Assembly: GCA_009103225.1 (NCBI GenBank)
Contig: RHPI01000818.1
Location: forward strand, 226,946 to 290,945
Direction: 5' to 3'
Length of the DNA stretch: 64,000 nt
Origin: Chlorokybus atmophyticus
Taxonomy: Eukaryota; Streptophyta; Chlorokybophyceae; Chlorokybales; Chlorokybaceae
Part shown: positions 1 to 11,872 of the stretch, piece after piece
Numbering within the stretch: position 1 is the stretch's first letter
Layout of the letters: each line of letters opens with the position of its first letter
Program-made: the position numbers and the translations under genes
The notes under the pieces: generated by a model
Told to the model about the DNA's origin: nothing
The model's database searches: none
What the model saw: only the letters and a program-made list of their open reading frames with translations

Positions 1-661
1 GGTTGGTTGGTTGGTGTTTGCTGCTGCTGCTACTGCCTGCTTCAACCATACACCCGCGGCTTTGCATTGCACATAGGGTCACTTAGCATAGAGTAGTATG
101 GCCCCGGGCGTAATATGACTACGTTGTTGGGCTTGGTTGCTGGAGTCTCATTGTTGTGCAACATGTGTGTGCACAACTGCATGTGCAATATGACTCATAC
201 CCTATACATGGGTACAGGAATCCACACATGTGTCATTGCATATGCGTGCAATCACAGCACATGCGGTGCGCAGTGTAGCGACTTTGAGGGCCGCAGTGTA
301 GTTGAGGCTGTCCCTACCAACAGCCTCAACTACAAGAAATAAGTAGTAGGTAGTGTGCACCTAGCCCGGTGGTCGTGATAGAGGTGAGTGTGGTTGTGGT
401 TAAGTGCCTATGCATGTGTCGTGCATGTTCCATACATCATGTGCATATTCTGTACACTGCCTAGGCCTATGGTGAGTGTTGAGTGCATGACGTGTATCAA
501 GTTAGTTGCATTTGAATAGCTGTAGTTTGCACCCTCTTTCATCCCGTACACGCGTGATGCATACCGAGTTGTGACAACTGCACTGCAAACCTGTTGCAAG
601 GACATGTCAGGCGCACATACACGCATGGAAGTCAACCTAACGCATCTATATCTGCACTATT
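1..661. other. Intergenic sequence, no gene seen
   Basis: Opens with a GGTT repeat and a short CTG run. Open frames here are short and have no splice-consistent partner or recognisable domain. It would contain the 3' flank of the minus-strand gene that ends at 662. Confidence 0.5.
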
Positions 662-1740
662 CTATATTGAGGGATACTGGTACTCAAAATTCCCCAACCC
701 AAGCATGGCACTGAGCGCCTGAGACAGCAAATAGCCTGTCCCGCCCAACACAATCACCGTCAAAACAGCTGTCGTCGGTTTCTTCATTAGATCCGCAATT
801 GGCTTGACCAGGCCATAAGCTGACCCTGAAGCAACCTGAGAGAAGAGCATTGTCATCGATTGGTTTAGCGCATAGAGCGATCAACGAACACAGAACTCAA
901 CTACTCACTGTGAAGAAGTATGCAACGTAGCGCCGAACATTGTCCCAGAATGCATCATTCTCTGGCGCCATTGCCAGAGCCCACATGTCGGACTCCAACA
1001 CTCGCTGCGGGTGCTGAGACGCTTCAGCTGCTACGGCGGGGTCAGCAGCGAGCAGCGCCAGCGCAAAGGCTGAGAGCGCCACAGCTGCAGTCGGCAAGCT
1101 TGATGTTGATTCCTCCCGGATGGCTCTGAGGCTTTCTGCAGACAAAAACAAAGCGTCGTTGGCACATTGCAAGACTCTGGTGACTTTATAGTTGCTAAGT
1201 GACAAGCGGAAGTAGATCCTGACATGTACAGCAACATTGTCCCTGCGTGGTTGTAATGAAAGGATCACTGACACGCCTAGTTGTTTGTTCAAGAGCAAAC
1301 CAGAAGCACAGACAGAACTGCACCACCAGCACCGCTCTGGAACATGCATGGTAAACGTGTTGACCAAGGATACTGCACTTGAGGTTTGAGGGTCGCGCTT
1401 TTGCTAGAATCGTTAGCAATCACAACTGGCCAAATGTGATCGCCACTCCCATGCGCATGACTGTGAACGTATGAAACAAAGCCTAATGCTACATGCATGC
1501 ATTGCCTGTTTGGCGTCTGAAGTAAGAAGTCTGACCTTGCGAGCTGCCGTCCAAGCGTTCCGCGCTCGCCCTTGCGCAGCCATGCCGGCGGTTTAGACGT
1601 TGCACGCAGCGCGGCCTGCTTTGAGGCTGCGACACAACTCCTTGTCTGCTCAACCCGACAACGGCGCAGGGCAGAGCCCCCGCCGACGCGGACACCGCCG
1701 CCGCCATCGCCATCGCCGTCGCCGTCGCCGCCCACAGCAC
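662..1740 (-). CDS. Ycf33/DUF751-like plastid membrane protein
   Basis: Three exons, 1740..1536, 1135..909 and 835..662, join in phase (donors GTCAG and GTGAGT, acceptors CTGCAG and CTCAG) to give 201 residues. The first ~70 residues are rich in Ala, Ser and Arg, like a chloroplast transit peptide. A hydrophobic stretch ending in PAVAAEA follows and may be a second, thylakoid-type signal. The C-terminal third matches the DUF751/Ycf33 pattern: FWDNVRRYVAYFF, a segment with LVKPIADLMKKPTTA, a membrane helix, and the closing LSAMLGL motif. Ycf33 is plastid-encoded in red algae and present in cyanobacteria; its function is unknown. Here it is nuclear and presumably imported. The start at 1740 is chosen because the alternative frame from 1744 lacks a transit-like sequence. 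It diverges from the gene at 2380. Confidence 0.75.
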
Positions 1741-2379
1741 CCAACCCTGCTAACAGATTACGCTACCGCGAGTGACGTAACACATCACAAAACGAATGAC
1801 GCAACTGTGCTAAAAGCGTGATGCGTGATTTAGGTCTCGATTCAGGGCCATTGGAAGTCCTGGAGTCGGAGTACTGCAAGCGACCTGCGCAAAGGTTCTG
1901 ACTCCGTTCAGGACAAATCCTACCAGTCAAGCGGCTGAAATTGACCACCGCTAGTGCGGGGCGCTGGCCGCTTGGATCTGCGGCAGCGGTAAAATCGATG
2001 CATCTCGTGTCCAACATCGACCGGCCCTATTTCCACAGGTCACGCGAACGCTCGATCTAAGCAATCTTTTTTTCCGCGCAAGCAACGACGGTCAAGGCTA
2101 ACCGCGTGCGCTGCCCGCCGAGCGAAGCCCTGCATCAGGCAGGTGCAACTGATATCGCGATAGCTGTAACTCGATATCATTGCACTTGCTGGTTGGTCTG
2201 GCAGCTAAAGTTTGACGCTGGTGCCAACAATTAACCGCTTCCTGCTGGAGCTGCTGGTTGCTAAGCTTCGCTTTGTCGGCGACGGTGGGGGCGGCGGTAG
2301 CGACGGCGAGAGGGCTGGAGGACATTGAATTGCAGCTCAGAGTGCTTAAGTGTGGCGTTGAGAAGTCGTCCCCCCAAAC
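1741..2379. promoter_or_regulatory. Shared divergent upstream region
   Basis: About 640 bp lie between the start codons of the Ycf33-like gene (-) and the ATI-like gene (+). Both promoters must lie here. I see no clear TATA box. A (GGCGAC)n-like CG-rich run at the left end belongs to exon 1 of the minus-strand gene. Confidence 0.5.
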
Positions 2380-4382
2380 ATGGATCAGCCAGAGGACAAG
2401 GACTGGGAGGTCCTGAGCTGGGGCTCAAGGTCGGACATGAGCGACGACATCCCCATGTCTGAGGATGGGCAGGAGGTCGTGGAGGAGGACGTCGGCGTCG
2501 GCCAGGGCGAATTGAACACGCTTGGTGAGATTAATACGGTGACCAATCTGGCCACCGACGAGCGTGCCCATGTCGACGAGCTGCTTGCGCAGGTCGGTGC
2601 TCAACGTCAATGCTTGCATTGCATGCCGCTGATTTCGCTGCAATTGCTTGCAAGTACAATTGATGGTGCTTGTTGTGGTGATGACAACTGCATTGTACAT
2701 GCGAAGACATCAAGCGTAGACGTCTTAATCAAGAACAGGTTGAACCTTGTCATTATGAAGGGCCTGCGGTAGCTGTATGACATGTGAATTTGAGTGCATG
2801 CTTGATCTTTTCCATCAGGGTTTCTTCCATTGATAAAGTATGTCTGGAAAAGACTTGCAACACGTTCTCACAGTAAAGAATGTAGTTTGCCTACCAGCGT
2901 TGCTGCCACGCAATGCATCCAGCCAGCATGCAGCACAGGATTACAACTAGCCCTGGGCGTGCACGTACTGTTCCAAGCAATAGGATTCTGCTTCGTGCTA
3001 GCAGTGATTGTGTACTTGTAGCTTCAATCTATGGTCTCTTTGGTTAAGGTTACAAGTCGCACAGCTTGGTTGTAGTCTTCGGTTGTAAGCTGCGATAACT
3101 TCAATAAAACTCGCGTTGGTCTAATATGTTTGACAGCACAGCGTATGCATAAAAGCTGCACTTCAGTCTAGCTTGCATTGCATGTGGGAAGTTTCGCAAC
3201 AGTCAGCAGGTGACTTCATCAGCACTTGAACTGTTTATCCCATTGCATGCAGCTGACTGCCATGGTAAATACCGTCGCACAGGGATGGTTAGCTGATTGC
3301 TCCTCCCACACTGCTAACTGTGCAGGCTGGCTCTGAGCTTCTGACGGCGTCGCGGGTGACTTTCAACCCTTCGGATGGGGCCGGAAGCAGTGCCAGTGCT
3401 GGCATTACTGACAGCGATGATGAAGAAGTCGCTGAGCAACACATCCCCAAACAAGCAGCAAGTGGCTCCGGGGAGTCTTCCGGTCAGTATATGGTGGCTG
3501 ATGTTGCCACAGAGCCTTCACTTCTCGACGAGGCACATGCAGCAGCTATGTCGCTGTCCTCTCATGCGGATGACTTCATGGCGGAGCCTTTCAACTCCTC
3601 CCTTGCAGGTAGACAGAGCCTTATTCCCTCAAAATCTACCTCTTGCTTGTTGCTGGAACGGCAGACAGCTGCCTACTTGTTGTTGCTGTTGTAAGTTAAT
3701 CGCCCCAGTGCAGTTGATTGTGTTGGGTATGAACATGTGACACAGAAGAATTGTTGTTGCAGATATGAACAAAGTGTGCGAAAATGAGGAACAAGGTCAG
3801 GAGCGCGGTGGCTATGATAGTGACGGCGGTGGGCACAGAGAGGAGGGTTTGCTCTCCGCCGCTTGGAATGTCGTGGTTCGCACCTGGAAGAGCACAACAG
3901 CTGCATTCGCAGGTGGGTAGGCGGGGTGGAAGCATGTCATCTCACGAGTAGTGTGCGCACGAGCATGAGAATGACAGTAGAGGGGGCAATCCATAACCAA
4001 TCTGCTCAGCAGTACATCGTCACCAGTGTGTTTGGAATCAACAAAGGTAAAGGTAACAGCTGGCATGCTGCAGATGGCAATGCGGCAGTGTGGTCAATGG
4101 GGCTGGCCTGCGCGGTGATGGGCGCTTTGCTGGTTGGCGTCATCTGCCAGAACAGACGGCTGGCAATGCAGCTACGCGCCTCCGAGCAGGTATGTATTAT
4201 TGCATGCCTGCTCCAGCACGTTTGGTGGTAGTCTGCACGCGCGTTGCTTAACCCGCCATGATCTGCAGGCGTACCTGATGCAAGTCCTGCAGCTGCGCCA
4301 GTGCTTGATGCACGTTCGGCGAGTGCCGGTTGTTAAGACCAGTCTGCCCGAGATCAAGTCGCAGCGCTTTTCAAGGGCTTAA
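2380..4382 (+). CDS. ATG8-interacting protein (ATI)-like membrane protein
   Basis: Exons 2380..2592, 3326..3608, 3763..3912, 4074..4189 and 4269..4382 join in phase to give 291 residues, close to Arabidopsis ATI1 (~266). The N-terminus has DWEVLSW: residues 9-12 (WEVL) preceded by acidic residues form a canonical ATG8-interacting motif, as in plant ATI proteins. An acidic, low-complexity middle follows. A Trp-containing segment (AAWNVVVRTWKST) precedes a single membrane helix at about 220-240 (VWSMGLACAVMGALLVGV), and the tail is a basic amphipathic helix. In plants ATI proteins link ER or plastid-derived bodies to autophagy. The assignment rests on architecture and short motifs; the overall sequence is divergent. 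Confidence 0.6.
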
Positions 4383-5350
4383 ATAGGATAACATCAATCA
4401 TGCCCACATATGCATGGCGTTTCAAGCACCCACTTCAGTCATGCTGTCCTTCCCTACTCAATAACACCGCGCAGCATCCCAACGACTACTGTCCAGGTTG
4501 CCGAGGCAGCATGGTGCCGGCATCGGATCTCGCCCTCCAGTTAGCCTCTGCATGCCTGCTGTACCTTCAGCAGTCTCATTTAGGACCAGGCAGGGGCGGC
4601 ACACGTGAACCCTACTAGTCTTCCGTGGCTAGGTTTCTTGGTGCACATGTACCGGACCTGCCAGCTCCACCCCTTGTATAGCTTGTGCTCTCAACTCGAT
4701 ACCTTCTTGTCTGTTTATCCAGTCATGATCACTGCTCTTCAAGTGTACAGAAAATGCGAGAGGGGTATGCCCATTCAGACCACACCATGCATGCAACACT
4801 TAAATAACAAACTCAGCTCATTGCTACATACACGACCACCGGGCTACCTACACTAACCTACCTCTACCCCCCCCTGTTAGTCATGCATGTATTCGTTGCA
4901 GTTGTGGTTACCTGCATTAGCGCTATGTATGCCTGGTGCCTGGTTCTACTGCTGGTTGTGGTCTGTCATAGTGCATAGGCTAAGACAGCGATAGGACTCA
5001 ATGCTGTGCAATGCAACTCACAAACCCACCTTTCTCTGCAAAGCTACTTGTAGTAGTCGGCAAAGCTGTCTGGCGATGACTACTGTTGTGCGTAGTGCAC
5101 CCATAGTTGTGCGCACAGCATTTCACCAACCACATGCACCATATGCACTTCATTGTGTACATGGCTTGACGGGTGGGTAGAGTTGCAACCAGTGAATCAA
5201 TTTTGCGATGACATAACTATACGCCCGCTAGGCGTAATACCAGTGGTGGTGCGCAGAGTAGAGAGTGCCCATCTGCAGCAGCGCAGGAGCGAGCAGGAGA
5301 GCAGAGATGAGAAGAGATTAGCAATGCAATATCAGGCAACTTGGCAGTAG
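4383..5350. other. Intergenic, no supported gene
   Basis: Several short plus-strand frames occur, including one near 4510-4618, but none has matching splice phases or a known motif. It probably holds the 3' flank of the ATI-like gene. Confidence 0.4.
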
Positions 5351-5633
5351 ATGCGATCATGTATGCCTATGAGGTAAAGCAATCCAACAGGCCTGCTAAC
5401 TCGCAACACCGCCGCCAAGTCGACATCTGTTGGTGGTGCGCGATGCTGACCCTCGCAGGCTGGAGAGCTTCCTGCGCATCATGCGGCAACGAGTGGCCTG
5501 CGCCTTGCAGCGGGCACAGGCGCTGGCTGTGATGGAGTGCGGAGCGGCGGCGGCGGCGATGCCGGGGTGGGCGCCCGTGCCCGGTGGACCGGCGACGACG
5601 GAGGCAGACGCTGCGCTGGCGGCCGTGGCGTAG
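5351..5633 (+). CDS. Possible tiny two-exon gene, or end of a larger one
   Basis: The exon from 5459 to the stop at 5633 has strong GC-ending codons and reads LESFLRIMRQRVACALQ then an Ala/Pro-rich tail. It follows a good branch site and acceptor (GCTGACCCTCGCAG). The preceding candidate exon 5351..5373 (ATG to donor GTAAAG) fits in phase and would give a 65-residue protein. I do not recognise the product. The second exon looks coding; the first is only one possibility and there may be other upstream exons. Confidence 0.3.
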
Positions 5634-6729
5634 CGTGTTTGCACTGTGCATCGTGGTGCGGCTTGTGCGTAGGTGTGTAGATAGTGTTGCGTTGTGGTTG
5701 GCTTAGGGAGCGTGACAGACAAATTGCCCTGTGCTGTGTTAAATACACGTAGGGTTGTGTACATTGGTGAGACAGCCGCCATGACATACCTTCACCTGAA
5801 TTGAGAGGCCCTGCACTTGCGCCCTATCCCTGCCTGTTCCTTGTTGCTCCGTTACTTATATCTGCATGCAACTGGAACTGGTTTAAGTCGTGTAGGTCAT
5901 TGCCTGCCTATCTGTGGTTTCAGTCTATGTTGAGTCTGCTTCCATGTTAGGCCCCTCTATCTATGCCCTATGCACACTCGAGTATGCATTGGTGTTGAGC
6001 TGCACATAAACTTGCCGGGCACTGTGAACTTGCAAGCTATCAGGCGATACATTTACAAACGATTGTAACTTTTTGGGGCTCATCTTGCAAGCTGCAACGC
6101 GGCACGACGTGTTTGCATTTTTGTTCCGCCATGTACTACCTCACTGATAGCGTTGGCAAACAGAGCTCGGCTCAAGGCTTCGCAGAACTGGTTGCAAGCG
6201 TCATGTTGGGTACGCTGTCATCAAACCATGTCGCAGTGAGGGTGATGCAACTTCTAGAGTAGTTTGCCCCGGCAATCGACGCCTACTGCTGAGTCAGTCT
6301 GTTAAGCCTTGCCGGCTCATCGTGAGCGCTTGCATCCTCACAGATAATACGGTGAACGTACTTGCATGCAACCAGTGCACGAATTGGACTGCATGAGGTA
6401 TCAATTACCTGCACTTAACATGTATACTACCACAAGCACGCCCACGCCACCACGCATGTCGCCAACCACAGCATAGCCATTGAGATAACCTTACGCGTAG
6501 GGCATTACTATAAAACTCGGCAATTGTGTGCATTACGGTGCTGCCACAACAAGACCAAAGTGAACAGCATTAGACCTCTTTCAAACTCTCACCTTGCTTT
6601 GGCCTGCATCCTGTCTGTCATCCCTTACACACCCAGGCGCACACATCTCTGCATACCTTTTGTACACACGTACATGCATGTCATAATGCATCGCTATAGT
6701 GAGCTCCAGCACCGCTTTGTTGACGTCGG
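5634..6729. other. Intergenic, no gene seen
   Basis: No open frame here has splice-consistent neighbours or a recognisable domain. The right end is the 3' flank of the minus-strand ATP synthase subunit gene. Confidence 0.5.
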
Positions 6730-7070
6730 TCAGTGCTTGCTGTGCGGGCCAAAGGACTTGGACTTTACCACCTGCTCATCTGTGCAGCCAACAAAGCAAC
6801 TCAAATATACAGGCAGAAGTGAACTACATGCTGCCTACTGGACACCAAAGCAACACAGTTCAAGTACACAGTACGCATGCATGCAAAACTTATTCATGCA
6901 TGCGTGCGTGTTTGCATGTGCATGTGTAACGAGCCAGCACCAGTGATTTTTGTCGCCATGTAGGTGATGGGGATGCCCGTGACGGCGAAGCCCGTCAGGA
7001 ACGGCCACATCTCCTTGGCCTGGTTGGCGATAAACTTGGTGTACGGCGCCGCCTCCATCCAAGTAACCAT
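6730..7070 (-). CDS. Mitochondrial ATP synthase 6 kDa subunit
   Basis: Two exons, 7070..6941 and 6779..6730, join in phase (donor CTG|GTGCTG, acceptor GCACAG). From the ATG at 7070 the protein has 59 residues; from the downstream ATG at 7058 it has 55, the length of the plant 6 kDa subunit. It contains EMWPFLTGFAVTGIPITY, matching the conserved single membrane helix (WPFLxGFAVTG) of this plant-specific F1Fo component of the inner mitochondrial membrane. The tail (VVKSKSFGPHSKH) resembles the basic end of plant homologues. It is short, so confidence rests on the helix motif. It diverges from the gene at 8049. Confidence 0.75.
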
Positions 7071-8048
7071 CCTTGCACCGCTAAACGGGAGGGCCTGCTG
7101 AAGCTTCCCCAGCTTGCATGCACACAGAGACGCACAAAGCCACATATTTGGCCAAGGCATTTTTGCAGCCACAGCACTGTAGAGCGACTTACGACACCAA
7201 GTACCGCGCAGCCCAAAAAAGTCGATAACAACCCCAGGTCGCGCTTTACAACAATCGCTCGTTTCGCCAAGGAAAGCTACCCGTCCACGGAATACCGCTG
7301 TTGATCTGACCGGAATCGGGCGGGATCTTCCGAGTAGCCCCTCAGAGCCAATGGCAGCTGTGCACGCAGGAGTGTACAGTGCGCATTGCGGGGTTGGCGA
7401 GGGTTTTGCGGACGGGCGTCACTGCCGTACCAGGCCCATGCTCAACAAGGAAACACGTGGCGACTGGCTCGAGAACCTTCCGGATGACCATGTGACGTGC
7501 CGAGCAGGGAAGAAAAGGGGAAGCCATCATTACACGAGTCCGCAGAGGGTCGTTACGGCGCTTTTCACATGATTCTGGCTGTGCAATTGACAGGTCACGT
7601 GAAAACATGTGACAAGTCTCGCTGGCTCGACCAATTGGGCTGATTCGCGCCCTTCAAACAGCACTCAACGTTGATTTGATTCTCGGCGCAGAAACGGTGC
7701 AGTAACTGTGCACAGCGTACGCTCAGATCAGATGTACCCAGCGTTCGATGTTTTGTACGACTCGTACTCTTACCTTCAGCCTGCTGATTGGCCCATAGCG
7801 CTGTCGGCCGTGTCACATAGTCAGTGTACGTACCGGAACGGGGGTACAGCGCTGTACCCTATCGTACGCACGAGGCAGGCGTTGCGTGCGAAAGTGAACA
7901 AATGAGCCATTTGCGTGCAGAGCAACATCATTGTGTTGTTGCTTTGTTTGTCAAGCGGCGGCGGCGGCGGTTGTGAGGTTAGAGTTGTCGCTGTGCTTGT
8001 GATTGTAGCTGAGTTTGGCTCGCTGTTGTCGTTGTCGTCGTCTTCAAG
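7071..8048. promoter_or_regulatory. Divergent upstream region
   Basis: Nearly 1 kb between the ATP synthase subunit gene (-) and the unknown gene at 8049 (+). A 188-residue open frame on the minus strand reaching into this region (8387 to 7821) is mostly the antisense of exon 1 of the plus-strand gene. A possible 5' UTR intron of the minus-strand gene lies just upstream of 7070. Confidence 0.4.
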
Positions 8049-8712
8049 ATGCCCGGCTTCATGCCCGCCCCAATGGTGTTCTTCCAGCACCAGCATCAGC
8101 ACCAGCACCACCACGCTGTTACTGCAACAGCTCCTGCTGCAGTCAATCCCAAGGCGGTTCAGTTGCAAAAGGTCGACCAAGCGCAGATCAACATGCAGTA
8201 CAACAACAAGGTCGTCCCTGAGTCCAACGTCCCTCTCCCGCCCTTCGACGCCCAGCGCTGTGCTGCTGCTGTTGCCGCTGCTGAAGAGAGCCAACAACCT
8301 CACAAGGGTGAGAAATTGTTTCGAAATGTTCGACTTTGACCTGTTACAAGTGTACAGCTTAGTGTTGAAGCTTTGTCCGCAGCTCACTTGAGCGTCGCTT
8401 GTGACTTGAGTGCTTATATATCTGTTAATGCAGGGGTGTGGCCATATGTTGGGTGGTGATGTCAGTTGCGCCGCCGTTAAAGGCGGAGGGATTGTGTACA
8501 GCCCCAGTATGGGTGAAGCAGGAGCTTACTGCAAGCGCTAGATTTTGTTGCTCGCAAAAGGTATGTTTATTTTTGTCTTAGGAATTGATCAAACGCTTGC
8601 TGCTGTTGGCTTCGCTACTGTGTTGTTTGGACTGGAGTGGGTCAAGTATCAACAATGGATGCTAAATGTGGTCACTCTGTCTGTGTCACAGATGCGAGAG
8701 CGAAGTAGGTAG
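8049..8712 (+). CDS. Unknown small membrane-associated protein
   Basis: Exon 8049..8307 has clear coding bias (C/G-ending codons) and ends at a GTGAG donor; exon 8582..8712 follows a TTGTCTTAG acceptor and continues in phase to a stop, giving 129 residues. The N-terminus has a His/Gln run, then VQLQKVDQAQINMQYNNK and VPLPPFDAQR, an Ala-rich segment, and a hydrophobic helix (TLAAVGFATVLFGLEW). I do not recognise the family. The 3' end is uncertain: further exons to about 9120 are possible (a Lys-rich frame at 8690-8940, and a hydrophobic frame ending at 9120), so the last exon may be spliced rather than terminal. Confidence 0.5.
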
Positions 8713-9496
8713 CATTGAGGTGATAGCCTCTCGCGTGAAGAAAAGCCCCCATAAAAACTCTACTACTACTCTCAAAGAGAAAGAGGAGCAGAGCAAGCAG
8801 AAGCTTGCAGCTCAGGCAAGCATCAAGCCAAAGTCAACAATGAAAAAAAGGGAAAAAATCCCACCAAAAAAAGATCAAGAGGTTCTTACTCCAGCGTCGC
8901 TGTATTGGTGGACACTGCCAGGCGTGAGAAGTTGGAGGGTGTAACTACTGCTGTACATACTAGCTGCTTTAGAAGAGGCAGGCAGATAGGCCTTACTTTC
9001 TCTTCATATCGTTTATTGCTGCTGTTAGGTGTTACGGTTGCCGCCATTGGCAATAATTTTGTGTGGAAGCTTATAGGCTTCGCGTTAGGTTTTTATGGGA
9101 CTGTAGCTGCTGCTTGTTAAGTTTGCGCAAGGCAGGGCTAGGTGAATTGCAGTTTTGCTAACTTTCTAACTTCCTAGTATATCTGAATTGAAATCAAGAT
9201 ATTGGCTTGTTGCCTGCCACAATGCGCATTCTGTTTGCATATGTTGCGACAGGTTTACAAGAGATGGTATGTGCTGCGACAGGTATATGAGAGATGGTAT
9301 GCTAGAATGATGTGTCTGCACATTGACATACCATTTGTTATTCCGAAAATAGCGCGTATGCAATGATTGTTGTACATAAAGCACACAAAATAGTTACGAT
9401 CCCTTTATATGTATGGAGTGTCTGCTTTGCACACAATGGCAGTCAGAAGTGGTACACAACACGCGTGCACCCACACAGTGGTATGCTGCGCAATGA
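8713..9496. other. Intergenic or continuation of the 8049 gene
   Basis: Contains a Lys-rich plus frame (8690-8940) and a hydrophobic plus frame ending at a TAA at 9118-9120 (KLIGFALGFYGTVAAAC). Codon use is poor and the splice phases do not link them convincingly. A 28-bp direct duplication (ggtatgtgctgcgacaggt type) occurs near 9240-9300. Confidence 0.3.
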
Positions 9497-11872
9497 CTAG
9501 CTAAAGTATATTGGTTTCGCTCGTGCTGATCGCGGTGACTCAGGTGGTCTCTCGGGTAGCTCGTCCGCCGTCCTCCATCTAACAGCATTCATACCAACCA
9601 TCATGATTGCCCATGCACGCATACGCGCGCATACACACTCCCAAACATGTGCACGCCACCTCCGCCCACCCACTCACTCCCACACACAACACGCACACAC
9701 ACACATACCTGACGTCGGTGACGAGTTCGGGGGCGTGGTGCACGCGGACGTCGCCGGCGGCGCGCTCGTGGCGCGACATCGAGTTCGAGTAGTGGAGTAG
9801 TGAGGGTGATGACGGAGACAGGGGATGCAAGGCTAGTGGGGTCTTGGGTTTGGGAAAGTGAGTCGTTGGGCCTCTACTCATCTCCTGCGTGTGCATCTTA
9901 GTGAGTTTGTGTATGAGAGAGAGAGAGAGAGAGAGNNNNNNNNNNNNNNNNNNNNNNNNNNNNNNNNNNNNNNNNNNNNNNNNNNNNNNNNNNNNNNNNN
10001 NNNNNNNNNNNNNNNNNNNNNNNNNNNNNNNNNNNNNNNNNNNNNNNNNNNNNNNNNNNNNNNNNNNNNNNNNNNNNNNNNNNNNNNNNNNNNNNNNNNN
10101 NNNNNNNNNNNNNNNNNNNNNNNNNNNNNNNNNNNNNNNNNNNNNNNNNNNNNNNNNNNNNNNNNNNNNNNNNNNNNNNNNNNNNNNNNNNNNNNNNNNN
10201 NNNNNNNNNNNNNNNNNNNNNNNNNNNNNNNNNNNNNNNNNNNNNNNNNNNNNNNNNNNNNNNNNNNNNNNNNNNNNNNNNNNNNNNNNNNNNNNNNNNN
10301 NNNNNNNNNNNNNNNNNNNNNNNNNNNNNNNNNNNNNNNNNNNNNNNNNNNGGAGAGGGGGAGGGGGAGGGGGAGAGGGAGAGCGAGAGCGAGAGAGAGA
10401 GGGAGAGGGGGAGGGGGGGAGAGGGAGCGGGAGAGAGAGGGGGAGAGAGGGAGAGGGAGAGAGTGCTTGTGTGCCTTTGGTGAAGGCGGATGCTGTGCCA
10501 GCCTCGCTGCCTCCAACACCTCCTCCTGATTCAGCTTCGCCTCCATCTGGAACTGCGCCTTCAGCTCCCTCGCTTCCTATACACACAGCAACACTTGTAC
10601 CCCCCACAACTAACTCACAATTGCGCAGATCACTGTTGACGCTCGTCACGTATGCAGATGACTGCTGCGTTACAAGCCAGGCAATACAAGTGGCAGCACA
10701 GCAGGTACCTGGCACAGTGCGCATGTGTGCGAGAAGCAATGCGTGCAGCAGTCGCTCTTCGGCAACTCCTGCAAAGATGAGAGTGCACACATGCCCACAG
10801 TGAGAAGAAGCACGACACACTCACCCACCAGCCACCTATTCAGAACAACACGTCACACACGTACACATCCACCTCAAACCCACCCACCCACACTCACCCA
10901 CCTACCTTCAGGTTGTAGTAATGCCTAATGCGCGTTCGGTGTCCGTACGCGATAATCGGCACGGGCGTGCACGCGTGGGCGCACGGTCCCAACACTGGCG
11001 CCAGCAGGCAGCCGATCGCGCCGCCCAGCAGGCAGTGGAGCAGGCACGGGGACCAGCAGGAGCGACCGGGAGGACGGGAGATGGCCTCCACGTTGTAGCC
11101 GAAGAGTATGCAGGGGCAGCAGAGACCCAACCAACCTGGGAGACGGAGTGTGGGATGGGGAGAGGTACTTTGCGTGTGGTTGCATAGTTTGGCGTGCGCA
11201 GATGCAAGTGCATAATTGAACTTGCATCTGTGCATGTGTACGTGCACAATTGCAAGATGACATGCACACGCACACACATGCGCGACGACAGTTACATACA
11301 TATGTGTATACGCACATACGCACGCACATGCCCACCTACACACCATTACATTTTACATACGTTGACGCATATGCACTCCCGCACGCACATGCCACATACA
11401 TGCACTCACAAGCACTGGCCCACAAACCCACCAATATGACAATTACGCGCACGCGCTCGCGCGCACACACACGTCCACTTGCATGCTTACATATCTCCTC
11501 GTCTGAGCAGCAGGCGCATATGTGTGTGTGCCATGGGCTGGGCCGCCAGTCGTGGGGGTTGCGGCGGCGGGCCAGGGGGGTGCCGCCACCGCCGTCCAGA
11601 TGCGCATCCGCCGGCTTCAACCCGTCTGTGCAAGAATGACGAGTCTCATACTGTTATTGTCACCACTGACTGACTCTATGGGCAATTGAAGCAATGTTGA
11701 CAACCGTCTTTCAACACATGTTACTGCGTTAAGACCTGTCTACTGTGCATCAGTCGCGTGCTAATGACCTCATGTCCCCAACCTATGCGCACGCACGTAC
11801 ACGCACACCTGCTATGGCTCGCCTGGCGTTGAACACGCTTCCGCTGATGGGCTCATTCACAGGCCCGTCCAT
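9497..11872 (-). CDS. PLAC8 (Cys-rich) family protein, interrupted by an assembly gap
   Basis: Exons 11872..11809, 11625..11491, 11135..10906, 10768..10709, 10576 into the gap, then 9884..9709 and 9578..9497. The first four junctions agree in phase and in domain content. Reading N to C: a short leader, then the PLAC8 core with W..HICACCSD, CCPCILFGYNVEAI, a Cys-rich hydrophobic stretch, YGHRTRIRHYYNLK, and SDCCTHCFSHTCALCQ, followed by a charged helix (EARELKAQFQ). PLAC8 proteins in plants act at the plasma membrane in cell-number control or metal transport; here the role is not predictable. Exon 5 has no donor before the gap and runs into CT-rich DNA, so the middle is unknown. The linkage of the last two exons across the gap is probable, not proven. 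Confidence 0.8.
9918..9935. repeat. (GA)n microsatellite at gap edge
   Basis: Pure GA dinucleotides run directly into the unknown bases, and a purine-only GGGAGA-type tract resumes on the other side (10352-10461). The gap is probably a long simple repeat. Confidence 0.9.
9936..10351. other. Assembly gap (416 N)
   Basis: Unknown bases inside the PLAC8-family gene, flanked on both sides by GA-rich repeats. Confidence 1.

Noticed and set aside
6524-6946. 140-residue plus-strand frame
   Set aside because: Overlaps antisense of the ATP synthase subunit's second exon and has no coding bias or motif.
7821-8387. 188-residue minus-strand open frame
   Set aside because: Antisense of the GC-biased exon at 8049-8307 plus flanking repeats; no domain and poor codon use on this strand.
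8690-9120. Additional exons of the 8049 gene
   Set aside because: Would need a ~46-nt intron or mismatched phases; kept only as a possibility.
9579-10820. 413-residue minus-strand open frame through the gap
   Set aside because: Most of it is unknown bases; the real exons of the PLAC8 gene use other frames with proper splice sites.
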